Below, piece after piece: positions 46,301 through 55,200 of a DNA stretch of 64,000 nucleotides; positions within the stretch are counted from its first letter, which is position 1, and each line of letters starts with the position of its first letter. Source of the stretch: Chryseobacterium camelliae (GTDB taxonomy: Bacteria; Bacteroidota; Bacteroidia; Flavobacteriales; Weeksellaceae); the NCBI RefSeq assembly GCF_027920545.1, contig NZ_CP115859.1, positions 3,143,501 to 3,207,500 on the forward strand. The letters are read 5' to 3'. The position numbers were made by a program, and so were the translations under genes. The notes under the pieces were generated by a model. The model saw only the letters and a program-made list of their open reading frames with translations, was not told where the DNA came from and made no database searches.

Positions 46301-47368
46301 TTTGCGACGGAAAGCCAGTTTGAAAAAAATCATCTGGATTTTCATTACCGTTCAAAACATCCTTATCTGATCGACTTTTCTAATCATGCGTTCTACAATT
46401 CGCGTTTGAAACCTCTTCCGACAAAATCTGAAATTTTACCAATAGAGTTCTATCAGATAGATGGAGTTTTTGATGATCATACGAACAAAGAAGAAACGGT
46501 TAAAGTGCTGGAAATTTTACAGAATATTCAGCCTTTGAAAGATGGAAATTATCCTTCAGTGGGGATTGCCACTTTTAATATTTCACAACGAAATTATATT
46601 AAAAGAAAAATTGTTCAGGAAACGAATCTTCCCGGAAATGAAATTTTTAAGGAAAAAATCCGGGGACTGGAAGCAGCCGGATTGTTCATTAAAAATCTTG
46701 AAAATATTCAGGGAGATGAAAGGGATATCATCATCATTTCAACCACCTATGGAAGAAAATCCGGTGGAAAATTTATCCAAAGTTTTGGTCCGATCAATCA
46801 TACGAAAGGATATAAATTGCTGAATGTCATTATCACAAGGGCGAAAGAGAAGATTTACGTTTGCAACTCAATTCCTGAAGATGTTTTCTCGAATTATAAA
46901 GAAGCTGTGGAGCAGGAAGGTTCGAATAACAGAAAAGCGGTTTTGTATGCGTATCTGGCTTACTGTAAAGCCGTAAATGATAAAAATGAGAGTCAAAGAC
47001 TGGAAATTCTGAATACTTTAGATCAGTTCGGATGTTCGGATCAATCGAATAGAAATACGAATTCCAATGGTTTTATTGATGTGATTCATAATCGAATACA
47101 ACAGGATTTTCCTAAGTTAAAAACATTGAAAAATCATCATTTCGGAGGCTATGAATTTGATATTCTTATTGAAAAAGAAGATGGAAAATCCATTATTGTC
47201 GAAGCAATGAGTAAAGAGAAATATTCCGGAAACCTGGGATATCTGGAAGATGTACACAAAGAAAAAATAGTACGAAATGCAGGTTTTGAATATGTAAGAA
47301 TCTGGAGCCAGCACTGCTGGCAAAACCTTGATGCTGAAATACAAAAAATACATAAAAAAATATCATGA
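43367..47368 (+). CDS. Large SF1 (UPF1-like) helicase with C-terminal nuclease-like domain
   Basis: The 1,333-residue protein has an N-terminal region, then Walker A ILIQGPPGTGKSQTLT (about 338), Walker B VFDEASQLKLE (about 907), IIIAGDEHQMPPS, FHYRSKHPYLIDFS, IENIQGDERDIIIISTTYG (about 1114) and VIITRAKEKIYV. A helical insert separates the two RecA parts. The last 100 residues (GYEFDILIEKEDGKSIIVEA) look like a Vsr/DUF559-type PD-(D/E)XK fold. It is divergent from the tRNA-like RNA and rtcB. It may process RNA or DNA in the repair locus or act in defence. Confidence 0.8.
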   Translation: MENLNPEIFQAFQNKLKTGNRRGVHLNAIPGNSRYKFDLARLSEIHKSLPEHFIINLLTQKNVNFKFSIHDKISDEVAKTPEKEGIYLYDDEKEVTENKGAEVALVKDKTREAALEKLSTGLENLIFQNEVIQSEKGINSLGFGFPVLIRKDMDGQISASPILIWSVNIKPVNELNTWEISRTEDDAIYVNEVLINHLQNDSGIVLEQISEEMLADGKIDKPELLQICQTLLNQLKITQNLDFILNNYEEIPLIKPKASYEEQLQNNGDALIIKSGVFSIFEVQKQNIINDYESLKREFKPLENGIQQDFQSITSIETDPSQQGILESLKSQTKILIQGPPGTGKSQTLTAVLVNALENKQKTVVVCEKQTALEVLYNALHKLGLGRYCVMIKDSVSDRKLVVDAVRNTIDLADFKKTGQSYSAQSLQDQLTLISEHKATINTVHELLNSDLISGKNWMEIVGDLLTFQDTKENINVQDIPFTFSEGEGKEIEYILEKGKEVYQEYQPFEKSSFINPEKLIRENFHNSLQNLDTSFQHYEKMWDEIQSLIIDFRPVYEEKKKQNFSQNFQTLSSLINETEVITSVLNQNSEEFHPEITNGLFYRFTALFSSGKKKKISNQKRLLEISSLIKQISLNEFFPSIDLSDHLWNNKNEILNYRQKIQNIQSGFSSQLEQQFNSIDFLNIFDPVISGKETEMIAQRIQQLKKSISNDQWVKDLNFGNTYQSFDQYLISILDQYRTYRNHPENPLLAEFNWFYFYQPLSVFQKKILEKLHSVNNWKASFYAAYFPLLLNKYSDSKLNFNEKNYEEITKQIKQYRSSQQNFIQYFWNDAQQNAVKKFEQTNKDITVANLYNKRSSINHKRLTLRQIVQKDIGLFTSFFPIILTTPDACSNLFQGKNFYFDHVVFDEASQLKLEDNLPALLKGKGIIIAGDEHQMPPSNYFSKVFDGTIEDEDDIESENEVITYKNSLLNIESLLDFATESQFEKNHLDFHYRSKHPYLIDFSNHAFYNSRLKPLPTKSEILPIEFYQIDGVFDDHTNKEETVKVLEILQNIQPLKDGNYPSVGIATFNISQRNYIKRKIVQETNLPGNEIFKEKIRGLEAAGLFIKNLENIQGDERDIIIISTTYGRKSGGKFIQSFGPINHTKGYKLLNVIITRAKEKIYVCNSIPEDVFSNYKEAVEQEGSNNRKAVLYAYLAYCKAVNDKNESQRLEILNTLDQFGCSDQSNRNTNSNGFIDVIHNRIQQDFPKLKTLKNHHFGGYEFDILIEKEDGKSIIVEAMSKEKYSGNLGYLEDVHKEKIVRNAGFEYVRIWSQHCWQNLDAEIQKIHKKIS

Positions 47369-47694
47369 CGGAACAATTAAAAAATTCACCGGAAACCATT
47401 CAATTTAAAGAGGTAATCGCTCATATTGATGAAAATTACGATTTTACTCCTACAAAATTTACCAACGGAAATACGGTCAATGAAGAAAACCAGAATAATG
47501 GTTCGTGTAAAGTTTTCAGCTATGCGAAACTGAATAATTTGTCTAAAGAGGATACTTTGAATCTTTTCGGAGAATTTTACAGAGAGGATGTACTGAAAAA
47601 CCCTGAAGGAACGGATCACCAGAACATCAGAAACTTTATGGAGTTTGGCTGGGACGGAATTGTTTTTGAAGGGGAGGCTTTAGTGAGAAAGTAG
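47365..47694 (+). CDS. HopJ-family protein
   Basis: The 109-residue protein has NYDFTPTKFTNGNTVNEENQ, NGSCKVFSYAKLN and GTDHQNIRNFMEFGWDGIVF, the HopJ (PF08888) signature. The family name comes from Pseudomonas effector studies, but such genes are widespread in bacteria without type III secretion and none is seen here. It overlaps the helicase stop by 4 nt. Confidence 0.85.
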   Translation: MTEQLKNSPETIQFKEVIAHIDENYDFTPTKFTNGNTVNEENQNNGSCKVFSYAKLNNLSKEDTLNLFGEFYREDVLKNPEGTDHQNIRNFMEFGWDGIVFEGEALVRK

Positions 47695-47713
47695 TTATAA
47701 ATAATAATTTTTA

Positions 47714-47768
47714 ACCACCCCGTCAAAAATTCGCAGAATTTTTGCCACCCCTCCAAGGGAGGGGAATT
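47714..47768. repeat. Dispersed repeat, intergenic copy
   Basis: ACCACCCCGTC, a CAAAAATTC/GAATTTTTG hairpin, CCACCCCTCC and AGGGAGGGGAATT follow in order. A shorter relative is inside rlaP-like gene 1. Confidence 0.65.
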
Positions 47769-47808
47769 TTTACATAATTTAAACTCAGTTTTTAATCTCA
47801 ATCAATCT

Positions 47809-48831
47809 ATGGCATCCAATAAAAATGCTCTTATCCGCTACAAAACACTGGATAAATGCCTGAAAAATAAGTACCGGAAGTATACTCTGGAAGATCTGAT
47901 CGATGAATGTTCCGAAGCTTTGTTTGAGTTTGAGGGAAAAGAGTCTTTTGTCAGCAAGCGCACGGTACAACTGGATTTGCAGAATATGCGAAGTGAAAAG
48001 TTCGGGTATGAGGCACCGATTGAGGTTTATGAAAGAAAATACTATCGATACAGTGATCCTGAATACAGCATTCATAATATTTCGGTGAATGAAAGTGACC
48101 TGAAAGCGATGAATAACGCCGTGCAGATCTTGAAACAGTTCAAGGATTTTTCGATGTTTAAAGAAATGAACGGGGTGATTCAGAAACTGGAAGATTCTAT
48201 TCATTCTACCAATCAGAAATCAATTATTCATTTGGATAAAAATGAACAGTTGAAAGGATTGGAGCATATTGATGTTTTATATGAAGCGATTCTTAATAAG
48301 AAGGTTTTAAAAATTTGTTACAAAAGTTTTAAAGCGAGAGACGAAAATATTCTGACGGTCCATCCTCAATTATTGAAAGAATATAACAACCGGTGGTTTT
48401 TGATTTGCTGGCATAAAAAAGCAATTTATAATCTTGCTTTAGACAGAATGATAAGTATTGAAACAGATAATGCAACGGAATATATCGATAAGGATTTTGA
48501 TGCAGACCGATATTTCGGAGAAGTTATTGGTGCGACAGTTTCAGAAACGCAACGTCCTCAAAATGTAATATTCATAGTGAATTCCAAACATGCTCCCTAT
48601 GTGAAAACCAAACCTTTTCATTATTCTCAAGAAATTATCAAAGAAGACGAAAGAGGAACTACTTTTAAAATTTGTGTTCAGCTCAATTTCGAGTTGGAAC
48701 GAATGATTTTGGGAATGGGGGAGTTTTTAACAGTTTTAGGCCCTAGAAAACTGAGACAAAGAATTGCTAAAAGTATTCAAATGGCTTATTTAAATTATCA
48801 GGAGCTTACTAATAAAAATGAAGAATTATAA
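47809..48831 (+). CDS. WYL-domain transcriptional regulator
   Basis: The 340 residues have an N-terminal winged helix (YTLEDLIDECSEALFEFEGK, FVSKRTVQLDLQNMR), a WYL domain (about 155-225, KVLKICYKSFKARDENILTV, WFLICWHKKAIYNLALDRM) and a WCX C-terminus. WYL proteins sense nucleic-acid or nucleotide ligands and often control RNA-repair and defence genes. It is the last gene of the helicase transcript direction. Confidence 0.9.
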   Translation: MASNKNALIRYKTLDKCLKNKYRKYTLEDLIDECSEALFEFEGKESFVSKRTVQLDLQNMRSEKFGYEAPIEVYERKYYRYSDPEYSIHNISVNESDLKAMNNAVQILKQFKDFSMFKEMNGVIQKLEDSIHSTNQKSIIHLDKNEQLKGLEHIDVLYEAILNKKVLKICYKSFKARDENILTVHPQLLKEYNNRWFLICWHKKAIYNLALDRMISIETDNATEYIDKDFDADRYFGEVIGATVSETQRPQNVIFIVNSKHAPYVKTKPFHYSQEIIKEDERGTTFKICVQLNFELERMILGMGEFLTVLGPRKLRQRIAKSIQMAYLNYQELTNKNEEL

Positions 48832-48890
48832 TCTCATTTAATTAAAATGGCTTGAAAATTGTATCTCTTAGAAACATAAAAATAAATAGT

Positions 48891-49022
48891 ATGAAATCAA
48901 GAATATTTAAAGCTGTTCTCGCAATTGTAGCACCTTTGGTAATTGAATTTATAGTAAAGAAAATTTCCGAAAAACTGGATAAAAAATCACAGGGAGAAGA
49001 ACCTAAGAAGCTTCCTGCATAA
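48891..49022 (+). CDS. 43-aa membrane-associated small protein
   Basis: ATG gives MKSRIFKAVLAIVAPLVIEF followed by IVKKISEKLDKKSQGEEPKK. A single amphipathic or membrane helix with a polar tail is predicted. It lies in a gap between the WYL gene and a clear terminator. Function is unknown. Confidence 0.6.
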   Translation: MKSRIFKAVLAIVAPLVIEFIVKKISEKLDKKSQGEEPKKLPA

Positions 49023-49049
49023 AATTAGAAGTAGTTAGATTTATATTTA

Positions 49050-49090
49050 TAGAAAAGAGACTGTTCGTTTTGCAACAGTCTCTTTTTATT
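49050..49090. terminator. Bidirectional terminator
   Basis: AAAGAGACTGTT and AACAGTCTCTTT form a 12-bp stem with T runs on both strands, between convergent genes. Confidence 0.9.
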
Positions 49091-49097
49091 TTTCTAT

Positions 49098-50282
49098 TCA
49101 GACAAAATCATACACTCCATTCTTCCAGCCCAATACTTTAGAAGAATCTGCCTGCAGCCAGTTTTTAAGAACCGTAGCATAGACTTTTCTGAAATCTTCA
49201 GTATAAATTAAATCACCTTCATTCAAATGAGTTAAATCGGGAAGTGGATTCAAGAGACCTTTCTTTTTCAATCCTCCGCTAATGAAAAACATTTGGTTGG
49301 CCGTTCCGTGGTCGGTTCCGTTGCTGGCATTTTGGGCAACACGACGACCAAACTCGGAGAAAGTCATTAATAAAATATCATCAAAAAGACCGTTACTTTT
49401 CATGTCTGCAACGAAAGATTTTACAGCTTCATTAATATCTCCGAACAGTTTTTTCTGTCTTTCATTTTGGTTCACATGCGTATCAAAACTACCGATTGAA
49501 AGATAATAAACCCTTGTATTAATATCAGATTTAATCAATGAAGCAACAGTTTTGAAGTCTTTTCCCAATTGAGAATTCGGATAGGTCTGTGTTGTTTTTT
49601 TTGCCTTACTTTTTTCAAAAATATAATCGGCATTATTGATGGTAGAACCTAAAGTCTGATATAAATAAGAAACCGTTTCATCATCATGGTGATGATCATA
49701 CAACGATTTGAAATACTTTTCCTGGCTTGTCTGGTACAGTCTTTTCGGATCTTTGAAGGCAAAGGCTTTATTGTTTTCCCCTTTTAAAGCTAGGCTCAAC
49801 ATATCATCAACTTCCAGCGCCTGAGTAGGATGTTCACAACGATAGCATTCTTCATCCAGAAATCGACCCAGCCAGCCAGTTTCTAAATACTCATCACTTT
49901 TACTTGCAGAATGCCAGATATCCATGCTTCGGAAGTGAGATTTATCGGGATTCGGATACCCCACATTGTTTAAAATTGAAAGTTCACCCTGATCATGAAG
50001 TTCTTTAAAGTAGGAAAGGGCAGGATTGATCCCAGTTTCGTCATTCAATGCTAAAGAATTTTGAATCGCAATTGTATTTCTTTCTTTAAAGTAAATATCG
50101 TTTTGGGTAGGAATGATCGTGTTCAGTCCATCATTTCCTCCCGTAAACTGAAGCACAACAAGTATTTTCTGATTGGGTACCAAAGCTTCATCAAATGTCA
50201 TTGCTTTCAGGAAGTTCGGCATCAAGAAAGATGCGGTAGCCAATGAACTTATTTTTAGGAATTCTCTTCTTTTGATTAACAT
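49098..50282 (-). CDS. DUF1501 exported protein
   Basis: The 394-residue protein has a Tat-like signal (IKRREFLKISSLATASF) and the DUF1501 features QFTGGNDGLNTIIP, HFRSMDIWHSAS, GRFLDEE, FSEFGRRVAQNASNGTDHGT. The family resembles sulfatase/phosphatase-like folds. It is the usual partner of the DUF1800 gene upstream. Function is unknown. Confidence 0.9.
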   Translation of the reverse strand: MLIKRREFLKISSLATASFLMPNFLKAMTFDEALVPNQKILVVLQFTGGNDGLNTIIPTQNDIYFKERNTIAIQNSLALNDETGINPALSYFKELHDQGELSILNNVGYPNPDKSHFRSMDIWHSASKSDEYLETGWLGRFLDEECYRCEHPTQALEVDDMLSLALKGENNKAFAFKDPKRLYQTSQEKYFKSLYDHHHDDETVSYLYQTLGSTINNADYIFEKSKAKKTTQTYPNSQLGKDFKTVASLIKSDINTRVYYLSIGSFDTHVNQNERQKKLFGDINEAVKSFVADMKSNGLFDDILLMTFSEFGRRVAQNASNGTDHGTANQMFFISGGLKKKGLLNPLPDLTHLNEGDLIYTEDFRKVYATVLKNWLQADSSKVLGWKNGVYDFV

Positions 50283-50374
50283 ACAATTAGGTTTTAGGTT
50301 AAAAAGATGATAGGCTGCAGGTGATTCAGTCGACTTTAACTACCGGTTAAAATCTGCGACCTGACACCTAAAAA

Positions 50375-51754
50375 CTACATGAGCTGATATTCCGGTGTTG
50401 ACATGAGATTGATAACGGTCATTTTTACCGTATTATCTGAGAAATTTTTCACAGAATCCATATCCAGCGATTTACTATTTTGAATTAAATAATCCTCAAT
50501 ATTTTTACCGATAAATATTTTTTCCACTCTGGTCCAGTCTATGGTGATATTCGGATTTTTAAAACTTTTTGTTAAAGTATTCGTATTGTTTTTCAATCCC
50601 ATATCCAAATCATCATCTTCTTTAGGGCGATAATCGAGTGGCCGCAAGCCTGACCAAATCTGAGGAATCTGCAGTCTCAACATCAAAGTCGAGCTGTCGA
50701 TCCAGGATTTTCCACTTGGCCATCCTGCAACATTGGGCGGATAAAGAAGCATTTGTCCCAATAATTTCTGATACACAATAAAGTTTTCCGGGTTTTGAAT
50801 ATTCATCGGGAGCGTTCTCATCATTCCGACCATCAGTTCTATCGGAGATTTTATTCTGTTCCCGATATTTTTTTTGTCATAAAACCATGAACTCGAAAAA
50901 ATATCCTTCATCAGTTTTTTGATGTCGTAACCGGATTGATAAAAACTTTCACTTAGCTTGTTGACAATAGCTTCATCTACATTATCATTAACAAAGAACT
51001 TGTAAATTTTAGCGGTAATAAATTTTGAAGTTGCTTTTTGTTCAAGGATGATATTTAAAGCATCGGTTCCGGTAAAATTTCCTGTTTTCCCCAAAAATGT
51101 TTTTGTGCCTTCATCATGAAATTTTTTTCTTTCCACAAAATTTCCTTCCTTATCAAATCCCCATCCTGTAAAAGCTCTGGCTCCCTCGCGAATATCTTTT
51201 TCCGTATAATTTCCCCTTCCCATTGTGAAAAGTTCCATCACTTCACGGGCAAAATTTTCATTGGGATGATCTTTTTTATTTTGCTGATTATTTAAAAAAT
51301 TAAGCATGGCAGGAGCCTGGCTTACCTCAAATAAAAGATCTTTGAAGTTTCCCAGTGCATTTTTCCGGATCACATTTAAGAGTTGTCTGTTAAATTTCGG
51401 ATTTTGAATTCTCGAAGCAAAATGTCCGTGCCAGAAAAACGCCATTTTTTCTCTCATTTGCTCCTTGCTGTTCACCATTTTATCAAGAAAATTCAGGTTG
51501 AGCTCTTCATTTTGCTTGCGATTGATCCTCTGAATTTCTTTCCTCTTTTCAGCAGGGGATTTATCATCCATATAATCGATGGTTTTCACATCGGGTGTTT
51601 CGTAATCAATATACTGGAAGTTTTCTTCCTTAAAAAGATCATTAATTAGCATTTTACTATCTTTTTTATTGAGGTCATCAAACTGGTTGATTCCAGAGCC
51701 AAAACCTGCGCGCCACAGTAAATGCTTGTTGTTGATGAGTGATGAGACTGCCAT
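50375..51754 (-). CDS. DUF1800 protein
   Basis: The 459 residues include LLWRAGFGSGINQFDDL, MAFFWHGHFASR, NFAREVMELFTMGRGNYTEK and RAFTGWGF, with MRTLPMN near the end. DUF1800 is always found next to DUF1501 and together they are thought to act on the cell surface. No function is known. Confidence 0.92.
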   Translation of the reverse strand: MAVSSLINNKHLLWRAGFGSGINQFDDLNKKDSKMLINDLFKEENFQYIDYETPDVKTIDYMDDKSPAEKRKEIQRINRKQNEELNLNFLDKMVNSKEQMREKMAFFWHGHFASRIQNPKFNRQLLNVIRKNALGNFKDLLFEVSQAPAMLNFLNNQQNKKDHPNENFAREVMELFTMGRGNYTEKDIREGARAFTGWGFDKEGNFVERKKFHDEGTKTFLGKTGNFTGTDALNIILEQKATSKFITAKIYKFFVNDNVDEAIVNKLSESFYQSGYDIKKLMKDIFSSSWFYDKKNIGNRIKSPIELMVGMMRTLPMNIQNPENFIVYQKLLGQMLLYPPNVAGWPSGKSWIDSSTLMLRLQIPQIWSGLRPLDYRPKEDDDLDMGLKNNTNTLTKSFKNPNITIDWTRVEKIFIGKNIEDYLIQNSKSLDMDSVKNFSDNTVKMTVINLMSTPEYQLM

Positions 51755-51990
51755 GTTAATACTTTGTTTTTGGATGTATTTTGAGAATATAGGTTAAATT
51801 TAAAAACGATTAACAATTCTTAATATTACTTTTTATGAATAATGAGTTAAACAGTTATTTAATTTTGTGTTGAATTAAGTTTTTGTTATTCAGTGTTTTG
51901 TATTTTTAAAATGTTAAAATAATTGTTTTTTTCCTTACTTGGCACGATTTTTACATCTTCTTGGTTAGTAAAATTTAAAAAATCAGAGTT

Positions 51991-52554
51991 ATGAAAATGT
52001 TTAAACAAGCAATTTTATTTGCTGGAATTTTAACAGCAGGTGTATTAAGTGCGCAGGACTCAAAAATGAATAATATGATTAAAGTAGGAGCGAATGCCGG
52101 TTTGGCAGTTCCTGCTGATAACGTTTCTGCAGCGGCAGGTGTTGATGTTGCTTATCAGAATTTAATTACGCCGGGATTCGGATTGGGTATTGCAACAGGG
52201 TATACTCATTATTTCGGAAAAGATAATAACGGATATACCAATAATGATGTTGGGGTAATTCCTGTAGGAGCATTAATCAGGATTTATCCAAAACAAACAG
52301 GATTTTATTTCGGAACTGACCTTGGATACGGATTCCTGGTGGGTGATGATAAAGTAGCTTCTAACTCTACAGTGGATAGACCAGACGGTGGTTTTTACAT
52401 TAAACCGGAGATTGGATACCACAATCAAAACTGGAACTTCTTTGTACAATACCAGAAGGTATTCGTAGGAGATAAGGGAGATTTATCAGGACAAGACTAT
52501 AATGTGGGGAATATCGGAGTAGGATTCTCTTACAATATTCCATTAGGAAATTAA
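51991..52554 (+). CDS. Outer-membrane beta-barrel protein
   Basis: A signal peptide (residues 1-21, ending GVLSAQ) is followed by an alternating hydrophobic barrel (IKVGANAGLAVPA, FYFGTDLGYGFLVG, VGNIGVGFSYNIPLGN) of about 165 residues. It is likely a small outer-membrane protein of OmpW/porin-like size, substrate unknown. A terminator follows at about 52582. Confidence 0.75.
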   Translation: MKMFKQAILFAGILTAGVLSAQDSKMNNMIKVGANAGLAVPADNVSAAAGVDVAYQNLITPGFGLGIATGYTHYFGKDNNGYTNNDVGVIPVGALIRIYPKQTGFYFGTDLGYGFLVGDDKVASNSTVDRPDGGFYIKPEIGYHNQNWNFFVQYQKVFVGDKGDLSGQDYNVGNIGVGFSYNIPLGN

Positions 52555-52581
52555 TTATATCATAATATAAGCAATTATTAA

Positions 52582-52613
52582 CCAAACCTTTTCATAAAAC
52601 TGAAAAGGTTTTT
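52582..52613 (+). terminator. Terminator after barrel gene
   Basis: AAACCTTTTC and GAAAAGGTTT arms are followed by a T run. Confidence 0.85.
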
Positions 52614-52668
52614 TCTTTCCCTATAGAATTTACAAAAAGTATTATTATATTTGATAAAATTTGAGATT

Positions 52669-53718
52669 ATGAACTTAAATCCAAAATTTCCGCTTTATTT
52701 ACCAGGAGTAAAGAATGGTAATAATGATAATGTTTCAATTATAGGAGCAAGCCTTCGTGAAGATGTGACAACATTAGGTTATTTTGTTTCCGGTAATGAA
52801 GGGCTACATATAAAAATTCAGACTAATTATCCTACAAAGTCGTTTTCTTCTTTTTCTGAGATTTTAGAAAAATTTATTCAGGAAAATAAGCTTGAAAATG
52901 TAAAGCGATTGGGAATTGCTGTTCCCGGTCCGGTAATGAATGGAAAGAGCCATCCGATACGACTGGGTTGGAACCTTGATCAGGAAGAATATATTACAAA
53001 ATTCGGTTTCGAAAAAGCGGATATGCTAAATGACCTTGAAGCTTCTGCTTATGGAATGGCGCTTTTAGAAGACAGCGATTTAGATCCTATTTACACAAGC
53101 GGTCATCTGGAGAAAGGAAATGTAGCGATTATAGCACCGGGGAACGGATTGGGTGAAGCGGGGTATTTCTTTGATGGAAAATATTTGAGACCTTTTGCTT
53201 CAGAAGGAGGTCATTCCGAATTTTCTCCGCGTACCAACGTAGAGGTGGAGTTCTATCAGTTCTTAAATAATATTTACGGAATTGTAAGCTGGGAAAATGT
53301 GCTTTCAAAAACCGGATTATTTAATATATACAGATTTCTAAGAGACGTAAAAAGACATCCTGAGCCTGAATGGTTGGCGGAAAGACTTACGAAAGGTAAT
53401 TTTGTTCAGGAGCTATTTAAAGCTGCCATGGAGGAGGATGTACTTATTTGTAAGATAGCTTTAGATACTTTTTTAGAGTTTTTAGCAAGAGAAGCCAATA
53501 ATATTGCGCTTAAGCTTAAAGCTACCGGAGGTCTATTGATTGCAGGAGATATTCCTCAGTCGATAAGAGAATATATCAATAAGGAAAACTTCTACGAAAA
53601 ATATAAAATCAGTGATAAGATGGAGGAGATGCTGAAAAGTATTCCGATCTACCTGATAAAGAACAATAATACAGCATTGAACGGAGCAGCGCTCTATACA
53701 GCTTATTATCAAGAATAA
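52669..53718 (+). CDS. glk: Glucokinase
   Basis: The start MNLNPKFPLYLPG is preferred (349 aa); TTG at 52651 is in the promoter region (TATATTTG just before). The protein has the Glk features GIAVPGPVMNGKSHPIRLGW, NDLEASAYG, IIAPGNGLGEAGYF, EGGHSEFSP and GGLLIAGDIPQSI. It phosphorylates glucose with ATP. A terminator overlaps the end. Confidence 0.85.
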   Translation: MNLNPKFPLYLPGVKNGNNDNVSIIGASLREDVTTLGYFVSGNEGLHIKIQTNYPTKSFSSFSEILEKFIQENKLENVKRLGIAVPGPVMNGKSHPIRLGWNLDQEEYITKFGFEKADMLNDLEASAYGMALLEDSDLDPIYTSGHLEKGNVAIIAPGNGLGEAGYFFDGKYLRPFASEGGHSEFSPRTNVEVEFYQFLNNIYGIVSWENVLSKTGLFNIYRFLRDVKRHPEPEWLAERLTKGNFVQELFKAAMEEDVLICKIALDTFLEFLAREANNIALKLKATGGLLIAGDIPQSIREYINKENFYEKYKISDKMEEMLKSIPIYLIKNNNTALNGAALYTAYYQE

Positions 53719-53722
53719 ACAG

Positions 53723-53752
53723 AATCTCCGAATTTTTTCGGAGATTTTTTTG
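53723..53752 (+). terminator. glk terminator
   Basis: ATCTCCGAA and TTCGGAGAT arms are followed by a T run. Confidence 0.85.
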
Positions 53753-53862
53753 ATGATATGATTCATGAAAATAATTAATTTTATTGATGTACATCAATGA
53801 AATCTATCAGGGAAGTTAGCTACATTTGCATTGTTAAAATAAACAAGTAATAATTTAATTCA

Positions 53863-54429
53863 ATGAAAAAAATATTTTTATTAGCTGTTTTAGCTGGAGG
53901 ATTAGCTTTCGGGCAGACAAAAAAAGTAGTATCATCAGATGTTCACTGGTGGGGTTATAAAGTTGCCAAGTCTGAGGCAAGCTCTCACGACGGAACCATC
54001 AAAGTAAAGTCCGGTAATGTAGTTTTGAAAGGAAATCAGGTTGTTGGAGGTACTTTCGTTTTGGATATGACTTCTATCAATGCAACAGATCTTTCAGGAG
54101 AATATCAGCAAAAGCTTAACGGGCATTTAAAAAACGGAGATTTCTTTGAAGTTGAAAAATTCCCTACAGGAACTTTCAAAATCACTTCTGTAAAGAAAAA
54201 CAACGATAAAACATACAATAGCTTAGTGACAGGAAATCTTACCGTAAAAGGTAAAACAAATGCTGTTTCTTTCCCGGCTAAAATTGTGATCGCTAATGGA
54301 GCGGTAACTATTGAGTCGAATAAATTCTCATTTGACAGACAAAAATTTGATGTGGCTTACAAGTCTACAATGCAGGATGTTTTTGTGAAAGATGACATCG
54401 ACATGACTGTAAAAGTGACTGCTAAATAA
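53863..54429 (+). CDS. YceI-family protein 1
   Basis: A signal peptide (residues 1-17, LAFGQ) precedes a YceI lipocalin-like barrel: VHWWGYKVAKSEASSHDGTI, FVLDMTSINATDL, HLKNGDFFEVEKFPTGTFKI and FDVAYKS. YceI proteins bind isoprenoid-like lipids in the periplasm. A YceI paralogue follows. Confidence 0.93.
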   Translation: MKKIFLLAVLAGGLAFGQTKKVVSSDVHWWGYKVAKSEASSHDGTIKVKSGNVVLKGNQVVGGTFVLDMTSINATDLSGEYQQKLNGHLKNGDFFEVEKFPTGTFKITSVKKNNDKTYNSLVTGNLTVKGKTNAVSFPAKIVIANGAVTIESNKFSFDRQKFDVAYKSTMQDVFVKDDIDMTVKVTAK

Positions 54430-54446
54430 TTTAAACAAAAAAAGAT

Positions 54447-54482
54447 TGTTAAAAGTGTAGAAATTCTACACTTTTTTTTATT
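54447..54482 (+). terminator. Terminator between YceI genes
   Basis: AAAGTGTAGAA and TTCTACACTTT arms are followed by a long T run. Confidence 0.85.
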
Positions 54483-54507
54483 TTTGTTGAATTGTAAATA
54501 AAAAAGA

Positions 54508-55134
54508 ATGAAAAGATTATTATTGTTGGCTATGATGTGTGTTTGCATGTCATTTGTTTTCGCTCAGAAAAAAGGAGATAAGGTGATCAAAGTAACTTCA
54601 TCGGAAATAAGATGGTGGGGGTATAAAGTAGTGAAAACTCAGGAGACATCACACTCAGGAACGGTAAAACTGAAAAGCGGAAAGTTCAATTTCGATAAAA
54701 CGGTTTTGATCGATGGTGAGTTCGTTATCGATATGAGAAGTATGATGGCAGGAGATGTTTCTGAAGAAGATCAGATAAAGCTTACCAACGACTTGAAAAG
54801 CACCAATTTCTTTGAGGTTAAAAAATTCCCTACTGCAAAGTTTCATTTAACGAAAATTTTGCCATTGGCAAACGGAACATACAATTCAACAGTATACGGA
54901 GACTTTACATTGAAAGGAGTAAGAAAGACGATTTCTTTCCCTGCGAATGTATACATTACTCAGTTTACCGTAATCATTGAATCAGCTAAATTCTCTCTGA
55001 ACAGAAGAGATTTCAAAGTATTCTATCAGTCTTCATTAAAAGATTATTTCATCAAAAATGAAATGGATATTCAGTTTAAGATTTCTACAGAGAAATTAGA
55101 TAACGAAAACAGAGTTCCGGTAAAAAAGAAATAA
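54508..55134 (+). CDS. YceI-family protein 2
   Basis: The signal peptide ends at FVFAQ. The barrel repeats the same landmarks (IRWWGYKVVKTQETSHSGTV, FVIDMRSMMAGDV, LKSTNFFEVKKFPTAKFHL). A basic C-terminal tail is added. It is a tandem paralogue of the gene before it, separated by a hairpin terminator. Confidence 0.92.
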   Translation: MKRLLLLAMMCVCMSFVFAQKKGDKVIKVTSSEIRWWGYKVVKTQETSHSGTVKLKSGKFNFDKTVLIDGEFVIDMRSMMAGDVSEEDQIKLTNDLKSTNFFEVKKFPTAKFHLTKILPLANGTYNSTVYGDFTLKGVRKTISFPANVYITQFTVIIESAKFSLNRRDFKVFYQSSLKDYFIKNEMDIQFKISTEKLDNENRVPVKKK

Positions 55135-55156
55135 ATTTTTTAACAATATTTTAAAT

Positions 55157-55193
55157 ATGGGCAGCTTTCAGAAGTTGCTCATATTTTTTATTT
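55157..55193 (+). terminator. Terminator after YceI 2
   Basis: ATGGGCA and TGCTCAT arms (one G-U) with an intervening 12-nt loop are followed by ATTTTTTATT. Confidence 0.6.
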
Positions 55194-55200
55194 TAGAGGT

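Noticed and set aside
47365..47694. Type III secretion effector
   Set aside because: Only the family name suggests it; there are no secretion genes and the family is widespread in non-pathogens.
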